From NCBI RefSeq assembly GCF_000374545.1, contig NZ_KB894591.1:58116-122115 (forward strand): a stretch of 64,000 nt of DNA, written 5' to 3'. The notes under the pieces are model-generated. The model ran no database searches. It had not been told where the DNA came from and worked only from the letters and a program-made list of their open reading frames with translations. This document shows positions 31,485 to 40,563 of this stretch, in pieces. The first letter of the stretch is position 1; each line of letters opens with the position of its first letter. The translations under genes and the position numbers were made by a program. This DNA is from Anaeromusa acidaminophila DSM 3853 (GTDB lineage: Bacteria > Bacillota > Negativicutes > Anaeromusales > Anaeromusaceae).

Positions 31485-31529
31485 AAAAGCACCGTTTACG
31501 AAGCTTCAATAGCCGCAAACGGTGCTTTT
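31485..31529 (+). terminator. Terminator after cadA
   Basis: AAAAGCACCGTTT (31485-31497) and AAACGGTGCTTTT (31517-31529), 13 perfect pairs, a 19-base loop, T run at the end. It lies 125 bases after the cadA stop. Confidence 0.82.
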
Positions 31530-31651
31530 TATAGTTCAACACATTAATTTTTAGAGGCAACGAACGAAGCAGTAGTAGAGTAGTAGAAATGAAATTACAC
31601 TGAATCATGATGTAAAAGGTAAGAAATAAAACCCCTATTTTAAACGCAAAT

Positions 31652-31686
31652 ATTCCGTCCGATAAGTATAAATTATCGGACGGAAT
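31652..31686. terminator. Perfect 14-pair hairpin, probable terminator of the minus-strand gene
   Basis: ATTCCGTCCGATAA and TTATCGGACGGAAT around a 7-base loop. It lies 27 bases from the stop of the 31714 gene. Neither strand has a long T run, so termination strength is uncertain. Confidence 0.6.
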
Positions 31687-31713
31687 GTAAAATTTCTCAA
31701 ATAAACTACCCTA

Positions 31714-32205
31714 TTATAGCTTTTCAAACGGCGCAAAGCCAAGCTCTTCCCATAACAAGTTATGCTGCTGCTGTGCCAGCGCACTTAAGCGACGATGCAA
31801 TAACCATTGACCATGGGCCAAATTCTTGAAAAAAATTTGCTCTAGCGGGAAAATAGTATGAGCAGCCAGCTGCTTATATAAACTTTCCAATCGTTCCAGC
31901 CAAGCTAGATATTGCCATAAACGTCCCAGCCAAAAATAATCCGTTCCTGTTTTCTCTTGAGTCTGACCTTGCGATATTTTCTCCCAAATCCGTTGCCGTT
32001 CGACCAACGGTTCAACCTCAACCTCCGGAAGAATCGAACGTTCTGCACTTGTCAGCCATTGCAGGTATTGCTCTTGAATCGCTTGACAATGCCTCCAAAT
32101 TTCCAATTCTTGCGCTGATGCCCCAGGGGCCAGCATTTCTTCCAAAGCGGCTATACATGTTTTTTCCATTTTTTTGGCTACTTGCCAGCGTGAATTTGTA
32201 CTCAT
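31714..32205 (-). CDS. Helical protein of unknown function
   Basis: 163 residues, no family recognised. Rich in Leu, Glu, Gln and Trp and predicted almost all helical (QELEIWRHCQAIQEQYLQWL, YFWLGRLWQYLAWLERLESL). No signal peptide or metal motif. ATG 32205 follows AAGGAGAACGTGG on the minus strand. A free-standing gene between a hairpin and the tautomerase terminator. It could be a structural or regulatory helical bundle. Confidence 0.7.
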   Translation of the reverse strand: MSTNSRWQVAKKMEKTCIAALEEMLAPGASAQELEIWRHCQAIQEQYLQWLTSAERSILPEVEVEPLVERQRIWEKISQGQTQEKTGTDYFWLGRLWQYLAWLERLESLYKQLAAHTIFPLEQIFFKNLAHGQWLLHRRLSALAQQQHNLLWEELGFAPFEKL

Positions 32206-32237
32206 TGACCACGTTCTCCTTGCATATATGTATATTA

Positions 32238-32274
32238 AAGAAAAGGCCCTTTCTGGCAGAAAAGGCCTTTTCTT
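32238..32274 (-). terminator. Terminator after the tautomerase gene
   Basis: AAGAAAAGGCC (32238-32248) and GGCCTTTTCTT (32264-32274), with an inner TTTCT/AGAAA stem. The minus-strand read ends in CCTTTTCTTT. Confidence 0.88.
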
Positions 32275-32289
32275 ACGCTCACAGCGATT

Positions 32290-32475
32290 TTATTGATCGG
32301 CCCGCAATTTACCGCCTTGGCCCAAATTTTCTTTCGGCATATCCCGCATGATGATGGTTACTGCCGAAGTAGGACAAGCAGCGGTCTCGGAAATGGCCTC
32401 CGTTACCCGTTTGACCAGTTCCCGTTTTTGTTCAACTGTACGTCCTTCAATCAGATCGATTTGTACGATAGGCAT
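32290..32475 (-). CDS. 4-oxalocrotonate tautomerase family protein
   Basis: 61-residue tautomerase-superfamily subunit. After Met removal, Pro1 (MPIVQIDLIEGRT) is the catalytic base; EQKRELVKRVTEAI is the conserved helix, and the ITIIMRD-like VTIIMRDMPKENLG strand ends the fold. Members act in aromatic or dehalogenation pathways or have an unknown housekeeping role; none of those genes are nearby. Confidence 0.85.
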   Translation of the reverse strand: MPIVQIDLIEGRTVEQKRELVKRVTEAISETAACPTSAVTIIMRDMPKENLGQGGKLRADQ

Positions 32476-32525
32476 TATAAAACCCTCCTCTGCTAATTTT
32501 GCCGAATGTTATCAGCAAATATAGA

Positions 32526-33236
32526 TTATTCTATTCGCCGTGGAACAGTAATATCCTTTTCCTGTTCCGCTTTTCTTTGCCGGCGCTTGCGCCACCACAA
32601 CGCTCCGTATACTGCTACGACAAGCAAAATAACCGCAATAAGACGCCCCATGTTCTCGCCTGCAAACGCTAAATCATGACCTAATAAGACCTTTATAACT
32701 ACCGGCGGCAACTTGCCGATGACAGTAGCCAAGAAAAAATCGCGTACCGACATAGCGCTGATAGCAGCGACTGCTGTAATAATGCCGGACGGAGCCAATG
32801 GTAAAAGCCTGGCCGCAAGAAGCGCTTTGAAGCCATTTTTAGCACTATACGCGTCTACCTGCTTTAAATACGGACTTTTCGAGATCCAACCCGCTACCAT
32901 ATCCCGAAAAAAATAACGAGCAAACACAAACATAACCACAGCGCCCAAAACTTCGCCAACCCAGGAAAGCAAAATTCCCCAGTAAAGGCCAAAAACAATG
33001 CCAGCCGCTCCTGACAAAATCATAAATGGAAATACAATGGTAAATGTCATTACCACAAACAAAGCCAGCGTCACTAACACTGCCGTAGCTGTACCAAAAG
33101 AACGTAAATATTCCGCTAAAGCCGCAATGTCGCCAGTTTCGATAATTCCGTAAGCATGCTGAAAAAATTCAGGCTGCCATAAATAAACGCCAGCCGCCAT
33201 GGCTGCGACTACAAACCACCCTATGATTTTCCCCAT
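32526..33236 (-). CDS. TVP38/TMEM64 (DedA-like VTT) family membrane protein
   Basis: 236 residues with several membrane segments and the VTT domain: FPFMILSGAAGIVFGLYWGI, FARYFFRDMVAGWI and AARLLPLAPSGIITAVAAIS. The C-terminus is very basic (KRRQRKAEQEK). VTT proteins are linked to lipid scrambling and membrane homeostasis in bacteria; the substrate here is unknown. ATG 33236 has AGAAGG upstream; a GTG at 33266 is an alternative. Confidence 0.83.
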   Translation of the reverse strand: MGKIIGWFVVAAMAAGVYLWQPEFFQHAYGIIETGDIAALAEYLRSFGTATAVLVTLALFVVMTFTIVFPFMILSGAAGIVFGLYWGILLSWVGEVLGAVVMFVFARYFFRDMVAGWISKSPYLKQVDAYSAKNGFKALLAARLLPLAPSGIITAVAAISAMSVRDFFLATVIGKLPPVVIKVLLGHDLAFAGENMGRLIAVILLVVAVYGALWWRKRRQRKAEQEKDITVPRRIE

Positions 33237-33325
33237 TTCCATCCTTCTCTTTCCATATCGTTTCACTTCTCTTATCTTATCATATTTCGCCCAGACGCGA
33301 CGAGGATTTTTATCAAGCGCACATC

Positions 33326-33354
33326 TTGCAATGAACCATCCTCTGTGCTACAAT
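33326..33354 (+). promoter_or_regulatory. Sigma-A promoter of rpmB
   Basis: TTGCAA (33326-33331), 17 bases, TACAAT (33349-33354), 58 bases before the rpmB start. Confidence 0.68.
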
Positions 33355-33412
33355 ATTTTTGTTATAGATAGCTATAGAAATTTTGTCTCTTGACATAAAG
33401 GAGGTGGAAACG

Positions 33413-33604
33413 ATGGCCAATGTTTGCGAAATTTGCTCCAAGGGTGAAGTTAGCGGCTTCAACGTCAGCCACTCCCACTTGAAAACCAAGCGCACCTGGA
33501 AACCCAACATTCAACGTGTGCGAGCTGTAGTAAACGGAGACATTAAACGGGTCAACGTTTGTACTCGTTGCTTACGTTCCGGAAAGGTGCAACGCGCTAT
33601 CTAA
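33413..33604 (+). CDS. rpmB: 50S ribosomal protein L28 (zinc-ribbon form)
   Basis: 63-residue large-subunit protein. MANVCEICSKGEVSGFNVSH and VNVCTRCLRSGKV give paired CxxC motifs of the C+ (zinc-binding) form; HSHLKTKRTWKPNIQRVRA is the conserved L28 core. ATG 33413 follows AAAGGAGGTGG. A monocistronic unit with its own promoter and terminator. Confidence 0.96.
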   Translation: MANVCEICSKGEVSGFNVSHSHLKTKRTWKPNIQRVRAVVNGDIKRVNVCTRCLRSGKVQRAI

Positions 33605-33619
33605 GCGATTGTTGCCTTA

Positions 33620-33658
33620 AATAAAAGCGGAGCTGGATTATCCAGCTCCGCTTTTATT
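33620..33658. terminator. Bidirectional terminator between rpmB and hslO
   Basis: AATAAAAGCGGAGCTGGA (33620-33637) and its exact complement (33641-33658), 18 perfect pairs with a three-base loop. T tracts occur on both strands, and the genes on either side converge. Confidence 0.95.
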
Positions 33659-33661
33659 TTT

Positions 33662-34555
33662 TTATTCGCAGTTATCTCCGTCTTCATCCCCCAGCGCTTC
33701 AAGGCGCAATGCGGCTAAAGACTTGCTATCAAAGTTATATTTTTCCGTGCAAAAATGGCAGACTATCTCGGTTGTACCCTCTTGTTCCATTGCCGCCAAT
33801 TCTTCAGCACCTAAACTAATAAGCATAGCTTCTACTTTTTCCCGCGAGCAAGGGCAGGAAAAGAGCAGTTCCTGGCGGTCATGAATTTTCAAAGGCAAAC
33901 CCGCCGTTAATGCTTGTAGTAATTTTTCTGCTCCATCCTCTTCAAGCAGCACTGTCGATACCGGCGGCAACTTGCGCAGATTTTCTTCTAATTGGGAAAT
34001 TTCCTCATCCGTCGCTTCTGGCATCGGCTCTACAAAAAAACCTCCTGCCGCTTCCACTTTTAAGTCCGTCTGGATACGCACGCCCAAAGCTACACTAGAA
34101 GGCGTCTGTTCCGAAATATACAAATACTCGGTAATGTCTTCCGCGATTTCGCCGCTCACCAAAGGACTGGTACCCGTAAAAGGCTGCTTCAAATTAGTAA
34201 ACCGGGTCACAAACAACTGCCCCTGACCTACGCCAGCCCCTACCGGCAGTTTACCTTGCTCGTTTAAAGGAAGATCCGCCTGCGGATGAGTCACATAACC
34301 GCGAACAGTGCCATTGCCATAAGCATCAGCCACTAACTCGCCCAACGGACCGTCTCCTTGCACACGCACGGTAATGGCTTCGTTGGTTTTTAGTTTGGCC
34401 GCCAAAAGCAAGCCGCCTGTCATCAAGCGTCCCAATGCGGCCGTAGCTAACGGAGACAATTGATGGCGACGTCTGGCTTCCTCTGTCAGTTCCGTCGTTA
34501 CTGCCGCAAAAAGACGAATGCCTCCGGCGGTCGCTCGCAATAAATAATCTGTCAT
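33662..34555 (-). CDS. hslO: Redox-regulated chaperone Hsp33
   Basis: Cytosolic holdase activated by disulfide formation on oxidation. The C-terminal zinc site CxC...CxxC is present (LLFSCPCSREKVEAML and EIVCHFCTEKYNF). The N-terminal domain shows LRATAGGIRLFAAV, LMTGGLLLAAKLK and ETRVGG-like GVGQGQLFVTRFTNL. Length (297) is normal. The ATG at 34555 lies 24 bases after the phosphoesterase stop. Confidence 0.95.
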   Translation of the reverse strand: MTDYLLRATAGGIRLFAAVTTELTEEARRRHQLSPLATAALGRLMTGGLLLAAKLKTNEAITVRVQGDGPLGELVADAYGNGTVRGYVTHPQADLPLNEQGKLPVGAGVGQGQLFVTRFTNLKQPFTGTSPLVSGEIAEDITEYLYISEQTPSSVALGVRIQTDLKVEAAGGFFVEPMPEATDEEISQLEENLRKLPPVSTVLLEEDGAEKLLQALTAGLPLKIHDRQELLFSCPCSREKVEAMLISLGAEELAAMEQEGTTEIVCHFCTEKYNFDSKSLAALRLEALGDEDGDNCE

Positions 34556-34579
34556 AACTTTTTCTGGTTCCTTTCCGGC

Positions 34580-35131
34580 TTACAAAGCCATGGTCTGATA
34601 AATTTCTCCTGAGTCCACATACCGAATCGAAAGGCTGCCATTTTCCAATACAGCAAAAGTACCGCGTTTTTCCACTGTTTTCGGCATGCACGGAGACCCT
34701 GGATTCAAAAAAACGCAAGATTCTTTTTTCTCCAGCACCGGCAAATGCGTATGCCCTTCAATAAATAGCTGCACTTTATACTTTTTTGCCAGCGCTTCTT
34801 TTTCCGCAATCGATTGCCTATGTCCATGAGAAAGCAAAATACGTATTCCTTCCCACTGGACAAAAGCAAAAGGATTTTGAATCGGCGCTTCCAGCACCAT
34901 GCCGTCTACTTCTGCATCACAATTGCCAGCAGCAAACACTATCGGCACCGGACAAGCATTCAATTCTTTCACCAATTCCGCCGGCTGATACTCAGCAGGA
35001 ATTGTATTACGCGGACCATGATAGAGTACATCGCCAGCATGAAGAATCAAATCGGCATCCTGTAAATAAGAAAACACGTTACGCCAGGTATGCACACAAC
35101 CGTGAGTATCGCTAACTATGCCAATTTTCAT
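34580..35131 (-). CDS. Metallophosphoesterase, YfcE/MJ0936-type
   Basis: Two-metal calcineurin-like phosphoesterase of 183 residues. MKIGIVSDTHGCVHTW (metal-binding DxH), LHAGDVLYHG (GDxx), FAAGNCDAEVD (GNCD) and LLSHGHRQ / IEGHTHLPV (histidines) are all visible. Acts on phosphodiesters of unknown identity. ATG 35131 follows AGGGAGGAATTG. Confidence 0.9.
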   Translation of the reverse strand: MKIGIVSDTHGCVHTWRNVFSYLQDADLILHAGDVLYHGPRNTIPAEYQPAELVKELNACPVPIVFAAGNCDAEVDGMVLEAPIQNPFAFVQWEGIRILLSHGHRQSIAEKEALAKKYKVQLFIEGHTHLPVLEKKESCVFLNPGSPCMPKTVEKRGTFAVLENGSLSIRYVDSGEIYQTMAL

Positions 35132-35159
35132 ATCAATTCCTCCCTTCCGTTAGGGGCAC

Positions 35160-35197
35160 GGAAGGGAAGGAAAGGGTCTCTCCCTTCCTTCCCTTCC
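35160..35197. repeat. Polypurine/polypyrimidine hairpin upstream of the phosphoesterase gene
   Basis: GGAAGGGAAGGAAAGGG (35160-35176) faces CCCTTCCTTCCCTTCC (35182-35197), 16 pairs with one bulged base. All purine on one arm. No T run follows on the minus strand, so it is a poor terminator despite lying downstream of ribH; the arm contains Shine-Dalgarno-like GGAAGG repeats. Confidence 0.6.
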
Positions 35198-35225
35198 TAT
35201 GCCATATACAACGCATATTACATGC

Positions 35226-35687
35226 TTAAATAGCTTTGAGTAAATTAGCCATTTCCATGGCAGCCATAGCCGCATCAAAGCCTTTGTTGCCGGCTTTAGT
35301 TCCTGAACGCTCAATGGCCTGTTCAATGGTATCGGTTGTCAGTACGCCAAACATGGTCGGTACGCCGCTGGCAAGTCCCACATGAGCTACACCTTTAGAA
35401 ACTTCAGCGCAAACATAATCATAATGGCTGGTGCTACCGCGGATCACCGTTCCCAGGCAAATAATAGCATCATATTTTTTGCTTTCAGCCATTTTTTGCG
35501 CAACCATTGGGATTTCAAAGGCCCCCGGAACCCAAGCTACGTCAACAGCGTCTTCATCAGCGCCATGGCGTTTTAAAGCGTCTAAAGCTCCTGCAAGCAA
35601 TTTAGAGTTAATAAATTCATTAAACCTGGCTACTACAATACCTACCCGTAGTCCTTGTGCGGAAAGCTGTCCTTCTATTGTCTTCAT
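35226..35687 (-). CDS. ribH: 6,7-dimethyl-8-ribityllumazine synthase
   Basis: Condenses 5-amino-6-ribitylaminouracil with 3,4-dihydroxy-2-butanone-4-phosphate. Family marks: [71 protein letters not shown] and [15 protein letters not shown]. 153 residues. Last gene of the rib operon; its ATG overlaps the ribBA stop (ATGA), with GAGGAGG upstream. Confidence 0.97.
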   Translation of the reverse strand: MKTIEGQLSAQGLRVGIVVARFNEFINSKLLAGALDALKRHGADEDAVDVAWVPGAFEIPMVAQKMAESKKYDAIICLGTVIRGSTSHYDYVCAEVSKGVAHVGLASGVPTMFGVLTTDTIEQAIERSGTKAGNKGFDAAMAAMEMANLLKAI

Positions 35688-36913
35688 GATTGTGCCTCCT
35701 CTTTCGTTTGAAATTGTTTGAGCATATGCCCCAATTTTGCTTTTTTCACTGACAAATAGCGTTTATTAAAAGGATTGGAGTGAATCTCCAAAGGAACTCG
35801 CTCAGTAATAGTTAGGCCGTAACCTTCAAGGCCCACTCGTTTACGGGGATTATTGGTTAGTAGCCGCATGCTGCTAAGACCCAAATCGGACAAAATTTGC
35901 GCCCCTACGCCATAGTCGCGTTCGTCAGCTTTAAAACCTAAAAGCAGATTCGCTTCCACTGTATCTTTACCTTGATCCTGCAGGGCATAGGCTCTCATTT
36001 TATTAGCCAAACCAATACCGCGACCCTCTTGGCGCATATACAGCAGCACGCCTTCACCCGCGGCTTCAATGGCTTTCATCGCAGCCCCGAGCTGATCGCC
36101 GCAATCGCAGCGCAGCGAACCGAGTACGTCTCCTGTAAGGCACTCGGAATGTACTCTTACAAGCACATTCTCTTTACCTTTAATATCCCCTTTGACCAAC
36201 GCTAAGTGGCACTGCTGATCCAGTGAGCTTTCGTAAGCAATCAATTGAAACTCGCCATACTTAGTCGGCATTTTCACTTCTGCTACGCGCTCCACGAAAA
36301 CTTCATTCTTTTTACGATATCGAATCATATCGGCGATGGTAACAATTTTCAAACCATGCTTTTGTACGAATTCCATAAGTTGAGGCGTTCTAGCCATGGT
36401 ACCGTCTTCATTCATGATTTCACAAATTACGCCGGCCGGATACAATCCTGCCATTTGCGCAAAATCAACTGCCGCTTCGGTATGGCCTGCTCGACGCAGC
36501 ACGCCGCCGGAAACGGCCCTCAACGGGAAAATATGCCCGGGGCGCCGCAAATCCTCCGGTTTGGTAGCCGGATCAAGAACTTTGAGTACCGTCTGCGCCC
36601 GTTCCGGAGCAGAGATGCCTGTTGTCGTCTCCACGGCGTCAATAGAAACCGTAAAGGCAGTGCAATGGTTATCCGTATTTTCGGAAACCATGGCGCAAAT
36701 CCCTAATTCGTCTAAACGCGCCCCATGCACAGGCATGCAGATAAGCCCGCGTCCATAGGTCGCCATAAAGTTAATGGCTTCAGGCGTGACCTTTTCAGCC
36801 GCCATCAGTAGGTCGCCTTCATTCTCTCTGTCTTCATCATCGACAACCACCACAATTTTTCCTGCCCGAATGTCTTCAATGGCTTCTTCTACTGTATTGA
36901 AATGAATATCCAT
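35684..36913 (-). CDS. ribBA: Bifunctional 3,4-dihydroxy-2-butanone-4-phosphate synthase / GTP cyclohydrolase II
   Basis: Fusion of RibB (about 1-200) and RibA (about 200-409), providing both precursor branches of riboflavin. Rib[33 protein letters not shown] and [20 protein letters not shown]. Rib[19 protein letters not shown] with the three zinc cysteines, [20 protein letters not shown] and [17 protein letters not shown]. Both parts look intact. ATG 36913 follows GGAGGAAAAAAG. Confidence 0.97.
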   Translation of the reverse strand: MDIHFNTVEEAIEDIRAGKIVVVVDDEDRENEGDLLMAAEKVTPEAINFMATYGRGLICMPVHGARLDELGICAMVSENTDNHCTAFTVSIDAVETTTGISAPERAQTVLKVLDPATKPEDLRRPGHIFPLRAVSGGVLRRAGHTEAAVDFAQMAGLYPAGVICEIMNEDGTMARTPQLMEFVQKHGLKIVTIADMIRYRKKNEVFVERVAEVKMPTKYGEFQLIAYESSLDQQCHLALVKGDIKGKENVLVRVHSECLTGDVLGSLRCDCGDQLGAAMKAIEAAGEGVLLYMRQEGRGIGLANKMRAYALQDQGKDTVEANLLLGFKADERDYGVGAQILSDLGLSSMRLLTNNPRKRVGLEGYGLTITERVPLEIHSNPFNKRYLSVKKAKLGHMLKQFQTKEEAQS

Positions 36914-36930
36914 CTTTTTTCCTCCTCCGC

Positions 36931-37593
36931 TTATCCGCCAAACCCATGTTGCTGTAAAAATTCCATCGTTAATCCAGATGACGCTTGCTTTTTTTCATCA
37001 CCATTTTGCAAACCCAATAGCTTTGCCACATACTTGCCAAGCACATCGGCCTCAAGATTGACTTTGCTGCCGGTTTCTTTTAGCCCTACGGTTGTTAACG
37101 ATGCTGTATGGGGAATTAAGGAAACGCTAAACCAGTCAGTTCCATAGTCAACAATCGTCAAACTGGTACCATCAATAGCAATAGATCCTTTGGCAATGAT
37201 ATAGCGCATCACCTGCGGCGGCGCTTCAATGGTAACCACTATCGCATTATCGCTGCGCTCCTTGCTGCGAATCACGCCAACACCATCGACATGACCGCTC
37301 ACAATATGACCGCCCAAGCGATCTCCGAGGCGCAGCGTACGCTCCAGATTTACCGCATCCCCAGGTTTAAGTTCCGCTAAAACCGTGCTTTTGACTGTCT
37401 CTGGCATAACATCCGCCGTAAAAGAGCGCTGTGTATATTCCACAACTGTCAGACAAGTGCCGTTAACCGCAATACTGTCTCCCAGTTTTACGTCCTGCAA
37501 TACAACCTGTCCTTCAATCGTCAGTCTCGCCGACTTAGTCCCTTTGGTAATGGATTTAATTTTACCCAATTCTTCCACAAGTCCGGTAAACAT
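36931..37593 (-). CDS. ribE: Riboflavin synthase alpha chain
   Basis: Dismutates two lumazines to riboflavin. 220 residues in two homologous barrels, each beginning with a similar motif: [12 protein letters not shown] and [29 protein letters not shown] and [16 protein letters not shown] are the matching internal repeats. ATG 37593 follows GAGGGAGG; an upstream in-frame start overlaps ribD further and has no site. It overlaps ribD by 32 bases, giving tight coupling. Confidence 0.95.
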   Translation of the reverse strand: MFTGLVEELGKIKSITKGTKSARLTIEGQVVLQDVKLGDSIAVNGTCLTVVEYTQRSFTADVMPETVKSTVLAELKPGDAVNLERTLRLGDRLGGHIVSGHVDGVGVIRSKERSDNAIVVTIEAPPQVMRYIIAKGSIAIDGTSLTIVDYGTDWFSVSLIPHTASLTTVGLKETGSKVNLEADVLGKYVAKLLGLQNGDEKKQASSGLTMEFLQQHGFGG

Positions 37594-38698
37594 CGCGGCC
37601 CTCCCTCGTGGCGACATATGCGCTAATCCATAAGTCTTCGCCTATATGTTGTACAGTTAACTCTTCTAAAGGCACTGCCTGATCCATCAACGAGCAGCCT
37701 TGACCGCCAATCGGTCCCGGAGCCTCGCAGCCGCCAATCAGCTTAGGCGCCATAAAAAAGTGCACCTTATCTACAACGCCAGCATTCAAAAAAGAACCGT
37801 GTACCGCAGAACCGCCTTCTACAAACACGCTTGTCAATTGCCGCTCTTGCCGCAAGTATCGGCACAAAGCGCGGATATCAACGCCGCCTCGTTCGTCTGC
37901 AGGCAGCACCATAACGTCCGCTCGCTCCTGCAGCGCGGCAATCCGCTCTTGCGAGGCTGCTTGTGTCACCGCGATCCAGGTAGGAGCTTCGCCGTCGCAA
38001 AGCATTTTGGAATTCAGCGGCAACCGCCCTTTGGAATCAAGAATAATACGGATCGGATTGCGTCCTCCCTCAGGCAACCGCGTCGTCAACTGCGGATTGT
38101 CGGCAATAGCCGTGCCTACGCCTACTAAAATGGCGTCATATTCATTGCGCAGCCGGTGTACTTCCAGCCGCGCCGCTTCGCCGGTAATCCAACGGGAATG
38201 ACCGGTATGAGAGGCAATTTTACCATCCAGCGTCATCGCCGCCTTCATGACTACAAAAGGCATGCCTGTAGAAATGCCTTTAATGAACACTTCATTTAAA
38301 AGCGCCGCTTCACAAGAAAGCAGTCCTTCTTCCACTTCTACGCCCGCCTCGCGCAAACGCTGACTGCCGCAGCCTGCTACAAGTGGATTAGGATCGGTCA
38401 TAGCCATGACCACCCTGCGAACGCCGGCTTGAATAATCGCCTCCGTACAAGGCCCTGTCCGTCCTTGGTGACAGCAAGGTTCCAACGTCACATACAGGGT
38501 AGCTCCCTTTGCTAAATCTCCGGCTTGCCGTAACGCGTGAATTTCCGCATGCGGCGTACCGGCCTGACGATGCCAGCCTTGCCCCACAATCTCGCCGTCG
38601 CGCACAAGTACCGCTCCGACCATCGGGTTGGGACTTGTGCGGCCCCTGGCGTAAGAAGCCAGCGTCAGCGCATGGCGCATGTATTCTTCATCTCGCAA
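37562..38698 (-). CDS. ribD: Bifunctional diaminohydroxyphosphoribosylaminopyrimidine deaminase / reductase
   Basis: Second and third steps of riboflavin synthesis. The deaminase domain (1-145) has the zinc motif TPHAEIHALRQAG and LEPCCHQGRTGPCTEAII; the reductase domain (150-370) has MKAAMTLDGKIASHTGHSRW and VGVGTAIADNPQLT. A TTG start at 38698 (378 residues) is preceded by GGAGGAGGG; the open frame extends 120 bases further but only through the riboswitch terminator, so that part is leader. First gene of ribD-ribE-ribBA-ribH, controlled by the FMN riboswitch. Confidence 0.95.
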   Translation of the reverse strand: MRDEEYMRHALTLASYARGRTSPNPMVGAVLVRDGEIVGQGWHRQAGTPHAEIHALRQAGDLAKGATLYVTLEPCCHQGRTGPCTEAIIQAGVRRVVMAMTDPNPLVAGCGSQRLREAGVEVEEGLLSCEAALLNEVFIKGISTGMPFVVMKAAMTLDGKIASHTGHSRWITGEAARLEVHRLRNEYDAILVGVGTAIADNPQLTTRLPEGGRNPIRIILDSKGRLPLNSKMLCDGEAPTWIAVTQAASQERIAALQERADVMVLPADERGGVDIRALCRYLRQERQLTSVFVEGGSAVHGSFLNAGVVDKVHFFMAPKLIGGCEAPGPIGGQGCSLMDQAVPLEELTVQHIGEDLWISAYVATREGRDVYRTCGRIG

Positions 38699-38730
38699 AT
38701 AAATCCCTCCTCCGGCGCTTCCGCACAGAA

Positions 38731-38765
38731 AAAGGCCGCAAACCGGAAACCCGGCTACGACCTTT
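38731..38765 (-). terminator. Riboswitch-controlled terminator in the rib leader
   Basis: On the minus strand AAAGGTCGTAGCCGG pairs with CCGGTTTGCGGCCTTT, followed by TTTCTG. It lies between the FMN aptamer and the ribD ribosome-binding site, where attenuation by ligand would act. Confidence 0.8.
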
Positions 38766-38818
38766 GAGCGCAGAGAACAATCCGGGAAAGAAATCATGTC
38801 TTCTTTCCTGGAAATCAT

Positions 38819-38943
38819 CGCCTTTTCTCATCCAGACTATACTGTCGGCTCCGGAATGCAACCGGATCTGCCAAAATGGCTCGCGGGCTCAACCGCCGGT
38901 CAGGAATTGAAGGAAATTCCTTCTCACCTTGCCCCAAAGGCCT
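38819..38943 (-). promoter_or_regulatory. FMN riboswitch (RFN element) of the rib operon
   Basis: The minus strand carries the conserved RFN core in order: GGGGCAAGGTGAGAAGGAAT, TCCTGACCGGCGGT, GAGCCCGCGAG, GATCCGGTTGCATTCCGG, GCCGACAGTATAGTCTGGAT and GAGAAAAGGCG. Flavin mononucleotide binding should favour the downstream terminator at 38731-38765 and shut off ribDE-BA-H. Confidence 0.93.
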
Positions 38944-38963
38944 CTATAAAGTTTTCTTGTCTT

Positions 38964-38992
38964 ATGGTACCACCAAATGCGTTAAGAATCAA
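38964..38992 (-). promoter_or_regulatory. Predicted promoter of the rib operon
   Basis: Minus strand TTGATT (38987-38992), 17 bases, TACCAT (38964-38969), overlapping the end of rpe and about 20 bases before the aptamer. Confidence 0.45.
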
Positions 38993-39645
38993 GCCCCACG
39001 TAGAGAATGAATCGCATTTGCCATGTCCGGCGCCTTATATACAGCGGAACCGGCTACCAATATCGTAGCTCCGGCTGCAATCAACTGAGCCGCATTGTCC
39101 GGCGTTACGCCGCCGTCCACTTGAATATCAGTCGTGAGTCCTTTTTCATTCAACATTTGTCGTAGTTTGCGAACCTTCTCCAGACTGGAAGGAATGAACG
39201 CTTGGCCGCCAAAACCAGGATTGACGCTCATCAAGAGCACCATGTCCAATTCAGGCAGAATTTCCTCTAGCAAGCACAACGGCGTACTGGGATTAAGAGA
39301 AACCGCCGCTTTCAGTCCTGCTTCTTTGATCGCTTGTATGACCCGATGCAAATGCGGCGCCGTCTCCAGATGCACCGTCAAAATATCGGCGCCAGCCTTA
39401 GCAAAGTCGGCTATATAATTTTGTGGCGCTTCCACCATGAGATGCACGTCAAAAGGCATTTTCGTCACTTTTCGCAGACACGAGACGACAGGCGCGCCAA
39501 AAGTCAGATTCGGTACAAAATGACCGTCCATTACATCAATATGAACCCAGTCCGCCCCGGCCGCTTCAATGGCCGCTACTTCCTCGCCTAACTTGGAAAA
39601 GTCGGCGGACAATATCGATGGAGCGATACGCACCTTTTGCTTCAT
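38989..39645 (-). CDS. rpe: Ribulose-phosphate 3-epimerase
   Basis: Interconverts ribulose-5-phosphate and xylulose-5-phosphate. 218 residues, TIM barrel: [37 protein letters not shown] (metal Asp/His), [23 protein letters not shown] and [23 protein letters not shown] 39645 is used (AAGGGA upstream); a TTG nine bases earlier is the alternative. It follows rsgA by five bases, the common Firmicute order prkC-rsgA-rpe. Confidence 0.96.
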   Translation of the reverse strand: MKQKVRIAPSILSADFSKLGEEVAAIEAAGADWVHIDVMDGHFVPNLTFGAPVVSCLRKVTKMPFDVHLMVEAPQNYIADFAKAGADILTVHLETAPHLHRVIQAIKEAGLKAAVSLNPSTPLCLLEEILPELDMVLLMSVNPGFGGQAFIPSSLEKVRKLRQMLNEKGLTTDIQVDGGVTPDNAAQLIAAGATILVAGSAVYKAPDMANAIHSLRGA

Positions 39646-39650
39646 AATTA

Positions 39651-40538
39651 TCAATATCCCTTCTTGGCCTCGCGAATTTGGCCCATAATTTGCTGATACG
39701 ATTCATAGCGACAAGCGGCAATGGAGCCGTCCGCTACAGCCTGTTTCACTGCACAATCCGGTTCCGCCAGATGAAGGCAGCCATTAAAACGGCATTGCCC
39801 AATATAGGGCTGCAATTCTGGAAAGCAAGACTCTAGTTCTCGCTCGCCAATCTGCGCAAACTCAGTTTGACTGAAACCTGGCGTATCTACTACATAGCCG
39901 CTTCGATCCTCAAGGGGAAGCAACATGGCAAAACGCGTGGTATGGCGGCCTCGGGAAATTTTCCGGCTCAGCCCGCCTGTTTCCAGTGAGAAGCCTGGGT
40001 AAAGACGATTAAGCAGCGTAGATTTTCCCACGCCCGAAGGACCGGCAAACGCGGTAATGCGGCCTTGCAGACATCCCATCAACGCCTCCAGGCCATAGCC
40101 GCTTTGCGCCGAAAGGGCAAAGACTCGATACCCCACTTGTCTTGCATATAAATCATATAGCTGCTGTACATCCTGCTCAATATCCGGGTCGTCCACTTTG
40201 TTAAAGCACAAGAGCGGCGAAAATCCAGCATGCTCGCAGAGCACAAGAAAACGGTCAATTAAAACTGGACTCGGCGCCGGATTGGTGGCCGCAAAGACAA
40301 GCACCACTTGATCTACGTTGGCTACAGGCGGACGAATCAAGCAGTTGCGGCGCGGTAGAATTTCTTCGATAACACCGCTGCCGTCTTCCGGTACATCCTG
40401 GAATATAACATGATCGCCCACTAAGAGAGAAAAGCGTCCTTTTTTAAATTTCCCCCTTAAGCGGCAGGGGACCTCCCTGCCGTCTTCCGCCTGCACATAG
40501 TAATAACTATTATAGGCCTTAACTACGATGCCCTTCAT
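39651..40538 (-). CDS. rsgA: Ribosome small subunit-dependent GTPase RsgA (YloQ/CpgA)
   Basis: Circularly permuted GTPase that checks 30S subunit maturation. OB-fold at 1-70, permuted G domain with CFNKVDDPD (G4), [20 protein letters not shown] (G1) and [10 protein letters not shown] (G3), then a C-terminal zinc site (ECRF-like [17 protein letters not shown], Cys/His ligands). 295 residues. ATG 40538 follows GAGGAGGGC; TTG 40541 is an alternative. In Bacillus this protein is phosphorylated by PrkC, encoded directly upstream here. Confidence 0.95.
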   Translation of the reverse strand: MKGIVVKAYNSYYYVQAEDGREVPCRLRGKFKKGRFSLLVGDHVIFQDVPEDGSGVIEEILPRRNCLIRPPVANVDQVVLVFAATNPAPSPVLIDRFLVLCEHAGFSPLLCFNKVDDPDIEQDVQQLYDLYARQVGYRVFALSAQSGYGLEALMGCLQGRITAFAGPSGVGKSTLLNRLYPGFSLETGGLSRKISRGRHTTRFAMLLPLEDRSGYVVDTPGFSQTEFAQIGERELESCFPELQPYIGQCRFNGCLHLAEPDCAVKQAVADGSIAACRYESYQQIMGQIREAKKGY

Positions 40539-40563
40539 CAAGCCCTCCTCATCCTTTTACACA

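Larger units (their letters stand above)
31360..31713. other. Intergenic region with two hairpins after cadA
   Basis: No supported gene. The first hairpin is the cadA terminator (31485-31529); the second is a 14-base perfect repeat (31652-31686). The remaining sequence is AT-rich without clear structure. Confidence 0.6.
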
